Assembly: GCF_002250505.1 (NCBI RefSeq)
Contig: NZ_NJGY01000004.1
Span: 175,672 to 239,671, forward strand
DNA from: Janthinobacterium sp. PC23-8
Lineage (GTDB): Bacteria > Pseudomonadota > Gammaproteobacteria > Burkholderiales > Burkholderiaceae_D
Length of the DNA: 64,000 bases
Direction of reading: 5' to 3'
Shown here: piece by piece, positions 61,404-64,000 of the stretch
How positions within the stretch are numbered: position 1 is the first letter of the stretch
How the letters are laid out: every line of letters begins with the position of its first letter
Program-made: the position numbers and the translations under genes
The notes under the pieces: generated by a model
Told to the model about the DNA's origin: nothing
Seen by the model: the letters and a program-made list of their open reading frames with translations, nothing else
Database searches by the model: none

Positions 61404-63755
61404 ATGAAAAAAACACAACTCACACTTTCGTACCTGGTCGGGGGAATGTTGATATCGTTGGCTGCCGCAGCAGCTGAAGAGCCATCGGAGTCGCTTGACA
61501 AAGTGATCGTGACCGGCACGCGCAGCGCGGGCAAGACAGCACGCCAAAGCCTGACACCGGTTGACGTCATCTTCGATAGCGACCTCAGGGCGACCGGACA
61601 AACCAATCTGCTTGATGCCCTCAAGAGTATCTTGCCTTCCATCAATACACCTGCCGTCGGCTACGATGTGGGCGCACTGGCCCGCACATTTCAACTGCGT
61701 GGTCTGAGTCCGTCCTACACATTAATTCTGATCAACGGCAAACGGCGCCATCGCTCGGCCAGTCTGTATGCCGACTCCGATCCGGCACAGGGTTCGAACG
61801 CGGTGGATCTCGATTTCATTCCGTTAGCGGCGATAGACCACGTTGAAGTGTTACGCGATGGTGCGGCGGCGCAGTACGGTACCGATGCAATCGCCGGTGT
61901 CATCAATGTCATTCTTAAAAAGAATGCGCAAGGCGGGACGGCCTCGCTTTCCGGCGGACGCTACATCAACGGTGGCGGTGCCACGAAACAGGTCGATCTG
62001 GAGTCTGGCTACAAACTGGGGGATGACGGTTTTCTGGATCTGAGCGCGAGCTATCGTACGCACGACTTTTCCAATCGCAGCGGTGACAGCGGCGGTACGG
62101 AAACGGCCAAGGTGCAGGGCGACCCCAAGCTCGCCATGGCCACGCTGGGCTTGAATGGCGAGAAAAAAATCAGTGCCGGTGTTACCTCGTATTTCTCGGG
62201 GTTTTATGGCCATCGCAATGCCAGGGCTTACGAAAATCCCAGACAGCCGGGCGCGCTCAGCGCCGCGGTAGACACTCTTTATCCGAACGGGTTTTCGCCG
62301 ATAGAACGCATTAGCGAAGACGATTTCAGTGCGACTGCCGGGTTCAAGGGAACCACCGTGGCAGGCCTGGAATGGAGTCTGTCGAGCACCTACGGCCACA
62401 ACAAAGCGAAGCTGTTTAACGAAAAAACCATCAATGCAGACCTGCTCAACGATACCGCGAACAAGCAGCGTGATTTTTACGTCGGCTCATTTACGTCGTC
62501 GGAGTCAACTACCAACCTCGATTTCAAACGCACTATTTCCCTGTTCGGCCTCGCCTCGCCTTCGACGCTGGCGTATGGATTGGAACACCGGCATGAAGCT
62601 TTCCGCATTGGTGCCGGGGAAGCAAACTCTTACTATCAAGGCGGTTCTGCGGCCTTTCCGGGCTTTCGTCCATCCGATCAGGCGTCAGCCCAACGCAACG
62701 TCGAGGCGGCTTATCTCGACTTCGGTGGAAAGCTCAACGGGCAATGGGAAATCGGCGCGGCGGTGCGTGGCGAGCGCTATAACGATGTCGGTAATACACT
62801 GTCGGGGAAATTGTCGAGCCGCTACGATGTCAGCGACAAGTTCGCCATTCGCGGCGCCATCAGCAATGGCTTCCACGCGCCTACGCTGGCGCAACAATCT
62901 TACTCAGCGACAACAGTAACGACTGGCTTTGCTCAGATTCAGCTCCCCGTCAATTCGGCCGGTGCGCGCTTGCTGGGCGCTCCCGAGCTCAAACCGGAAA
63001 CTTCACGTAACCTCAGCGCCGGCTTTGTCTTCGAACCGGTGCGCAACACGCATCTGACGGTGGATGCCTACCGCATCGATATCAACGGCCGCGTCATCGA
63101 GTCAGCCTCGCTGGCCGGCGCCATTGCAGCGTCGGCGATCACCGCCAACGGGGCCGTGATTCCGGCGGGGGTTCCTGCAGGCAACGTCAGCGCTGCGTTT
63201 TTCACCAACGGCGTCGATACCCGCACGCAAGGGATCGATGTCGTACTCGACTTCCGCACACGCGTCGACGAGTCAAGTTCGATCAAATGGGTCTTGAGCG
63301 AAGGATATAATCAGACCACAATTCGTAAAATTCATGCCGCGCCTGCAGCACTCGCCGCTGTCGGCTTGACTCTGGTCGATGCGGTCATCGCCTCCAACCT
63401 GACCACGGCGGCGCCACGAAACAAGGTATCGCTGGCGGGAACCTACGCGCGCGGCAACTGGGATGTGACGCTGCGCGAAACCTACTACAGCAACACCAGC
63501 CAGGTGCAAGGTTATGCGCCGGGGCCGTACTATACGATCGAATCCGCCCCCGCCTTTATTACCGATCTCAGCGTGGGCTATACGTTTGCCAGGCAAATCA
63601 AACTCAATATCGGCGCGAATAATTTATTCAACAAGTATCCAAGCAAGATCGCGCCATCGGTCTATCAGAACCTGAACTATGATCAGTATTCGCACGTTTC
63701 GCCTTTCGGCATCAATGGTGGATATTTCTATGCCAATGCGAGTATTACGTTCTGA
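61404..63755 (+). CDS. TonB-dependent outer membrane receptor
   Basis: This 783-residue receptor has a signal peptide (TLSYLVGGMLISLAAAAA), a TonB-box-like DKVIVTGTRSAGKTARQS, a plug domain (about 45-165; LNLLDALKSILPSIN-like start, FQLRGLSPSYTLILINGKRR and IDHVEVLRDGAAAQYGTDAI) and a C-terminal barrel ending INGGYFYANASITF. It is of the CirA/iron-complex-like branch with an ALKSILPSINTP plug. The ATG at 61404 gives a clean signal peptide; its ribosome binding site is weak. Only 31 bases separate it from the homocysteine S-methyltransferase gene, so the two are probably co-transcribed, which is unusual for iron uptake and hints at a methylated-compound substrate. Confidence 0.88.
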   Translation: MKKTQLTLSYLVGGMLISLAAAAAEEPSESLDKVIVTGTRSAGKTARQSLTPVDVIFDSDLRATGQTNLLDALKSILPSINTPAVGYDVGALARTFQLRGLSPSYTLILINGKRRHRSASLYADSDPAQGSNAVDLDFIPLAAIDHVEVLRDGAAAQYGTDAIAGVINVILKKNAQGGTASLSGGRYINGGGATKQVDLESGYKLGDDGFLDLSASYRTHDFSNRSGDSGGTETAKVQGDPKLAMATLGLNGEKKISAGVTSYFSGFYGHRNARAYENPRQPGALSAAVDTLYPNGFSPIERISEDDFSATAGFKGTTVAGLEWSLSSTYGHNKAKLFNEKTINADLLNDTANKQRDFYVGSFTSSESTTNLDFKRTISLFGLASPSTLAYGLEHRHEAFRIGAGEANSYYQGGSAAFPGFRPSDQASAQRNVEAAYLDFGGKLNGQWEIGAAVRGERYNDVGNTLSGKLSSRYDVSDKFAIRGAISNGFHAPTLAQQSYSATTVTTGFAQIQLPVNSAGARLLGAPELKPETSRNLSAGFVFEPVRNTHLTVDAYRIDINGRVIESASLAGAIAASAITANGAVIPAGVPAGNVSAAFFTNGVDTRTQGIDVVLDFRTRVDESSSIKWVLSEGYNQTTIRKIHAAPAALAAVGLTLVDAVIASNLTTAAPRNKVSLAGTYARGNWDVTLRETYYSNTSQVQGYAPGPYYTIESAPAFITDLSVGYTFARQIKLNIGANNLFNKYPSKIAPSVYQNLNYDQYSHVSPFGINGGYFYANASITF

Positions 63756-63786
63756 TATAGTGGCGTGAAATTTTCAGGAAAACAAT

Positions 63787-64000
63787 ATGAATTCATTAAT
63801 TATTCTTGACGGCGGCACCGGGCGCGAGCTGGCCAGAATTGGCGCGCCCTTTCGTCAACCGGAATGGTCAGCCTTGTCGCTGATCGAAGCGCCGCATTTC
63901 GTCTCTCAGGTCCACCAATCGTATGTGGACGCCGGGGCCGATGCGATTACGACGAATAGCTATGCGCTGGTGCCGTTTCATCTGGGCGAGGCGCGGTTTG
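63787..64000 (+). CDS. Homocysteine S-methyltransferase family protein, 3' part outside window
   Basis: The first 71 residues are visible. It starts MNSLIILDGGTGRELARIG and contains HQSYVDAGADAITTNSYALV, the N-terminal TIM-barrel segments of MmuM-type homocysteine S-methyltransferases, which use S-methylmethionine or related donors to make methionine. The Zn-binding cysteines lie beyond the window. AGGAAAA precedes the ATG. It follows a TonB receptor by 31 bases on the same strand. Confidence 0.85.
   Translation, partial: MNSLIILDGGTGRELARIGAPFRQPEWSALSLIEAPHFVSQVHQSYVDAGADAITTNSYALVPFHLGEARF

Overview
The window looks like a chromosomal segment of a GC-rich betaproteobacterium, most likely Oxalobacteraceae (Janthinobacterium/Massilia/Duganella type). 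This rests on recalled gene order: gyrA-serC-pheA-hisC-tyrA-aroA-cmk-rpsA-ihfB-lapA-lapB-ugd-rfaE1-comEA-like on one strand, ompA-ubiG-gph-ssrA on the other, and a tmRNA tag reading ANDNSYALAA. No database search was possible.

Layout. 1-6.5 kb: a truncated lipoprotein, a FosA-type fosfomycin thiol transferase, a small membrane protein, a large beta-propeller sensor kinase without a neighbouring response regulator, an LprI-family protein and a CYTH-CHAD triphosphatase. 6.8-9.4 kb: an IS110-family transposase gene split by an IS3-family element (7090-8682). Removing the IS3 and one imperfect 3-bp target copy restores the IS110 reading frame. 9.9-19.3 kb: an aldo-keto reductase, two small paralogous RAHWWQH membrane proteins, a DUF4148-like protein, a complete aromatic-acid-type efflux operon (NodT outer membrane factor, MarR, FUSC, DUF1656, HlyD), an SDR and DsbA. 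19.5-22.9 kb: an outer-membrane barrel overlapping a LysR gene, which is divergent from a DODA-type dioxygenase. 22.9-33 kb: RbgA, an exported protein, an HDAC-like deacetylase, MltB, an HTH protein, CysM, a cNMP-domain/thioredoxin-reductase-like fusion, an M28 peptidase and a ComEA-like protein. 33-48.4 kb: a dense minus-strand housekeeping block for LPS heptose and UDP-glucuronate synthesis, LPS assembly control (LapAB), IHF, ribosomal protein S1, CMP kinase, the shikimate-to-Phe/Tyr/His/Ser enzymes and GyrA.

49-51.7 kb: ompA, ubiG, gph and tmRNA. From the tmRNA 3' end onward the DNA becomes accessory in character. The tmRNA 3' end and its terminator are repeated in three copies of a roughly 190-200 bp palindrome-rich module (51729, 51956, 55679). 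The modules bracket an Acg-like nitroreductase and an AbiEi/AbiEii toxin-antitoxin operon. This is the hallmark of an island or its remnant integrated at ssrA, but no integrase is visible. Further right are a KOW-like small protein, exported hypotheticals, a DUF2946-TonB receptor pair (possibly copper), a probable remnant of a REP-associated transposase next to a REP-like repeat, and a second TonB receptor immediately followed by a homocysteine S-methyltransferase that runs off the window.

The most distinctive observations are the structured tmRNA-derived modules with compensatory hairpin changes, the AbiE promoter/operator that predicts a leaderless transcript, the apparently plugless barrel coupled to LysR, the two-member RAHWWQH family, and the thioredoxin-reductase-like fusion without its CxxC.
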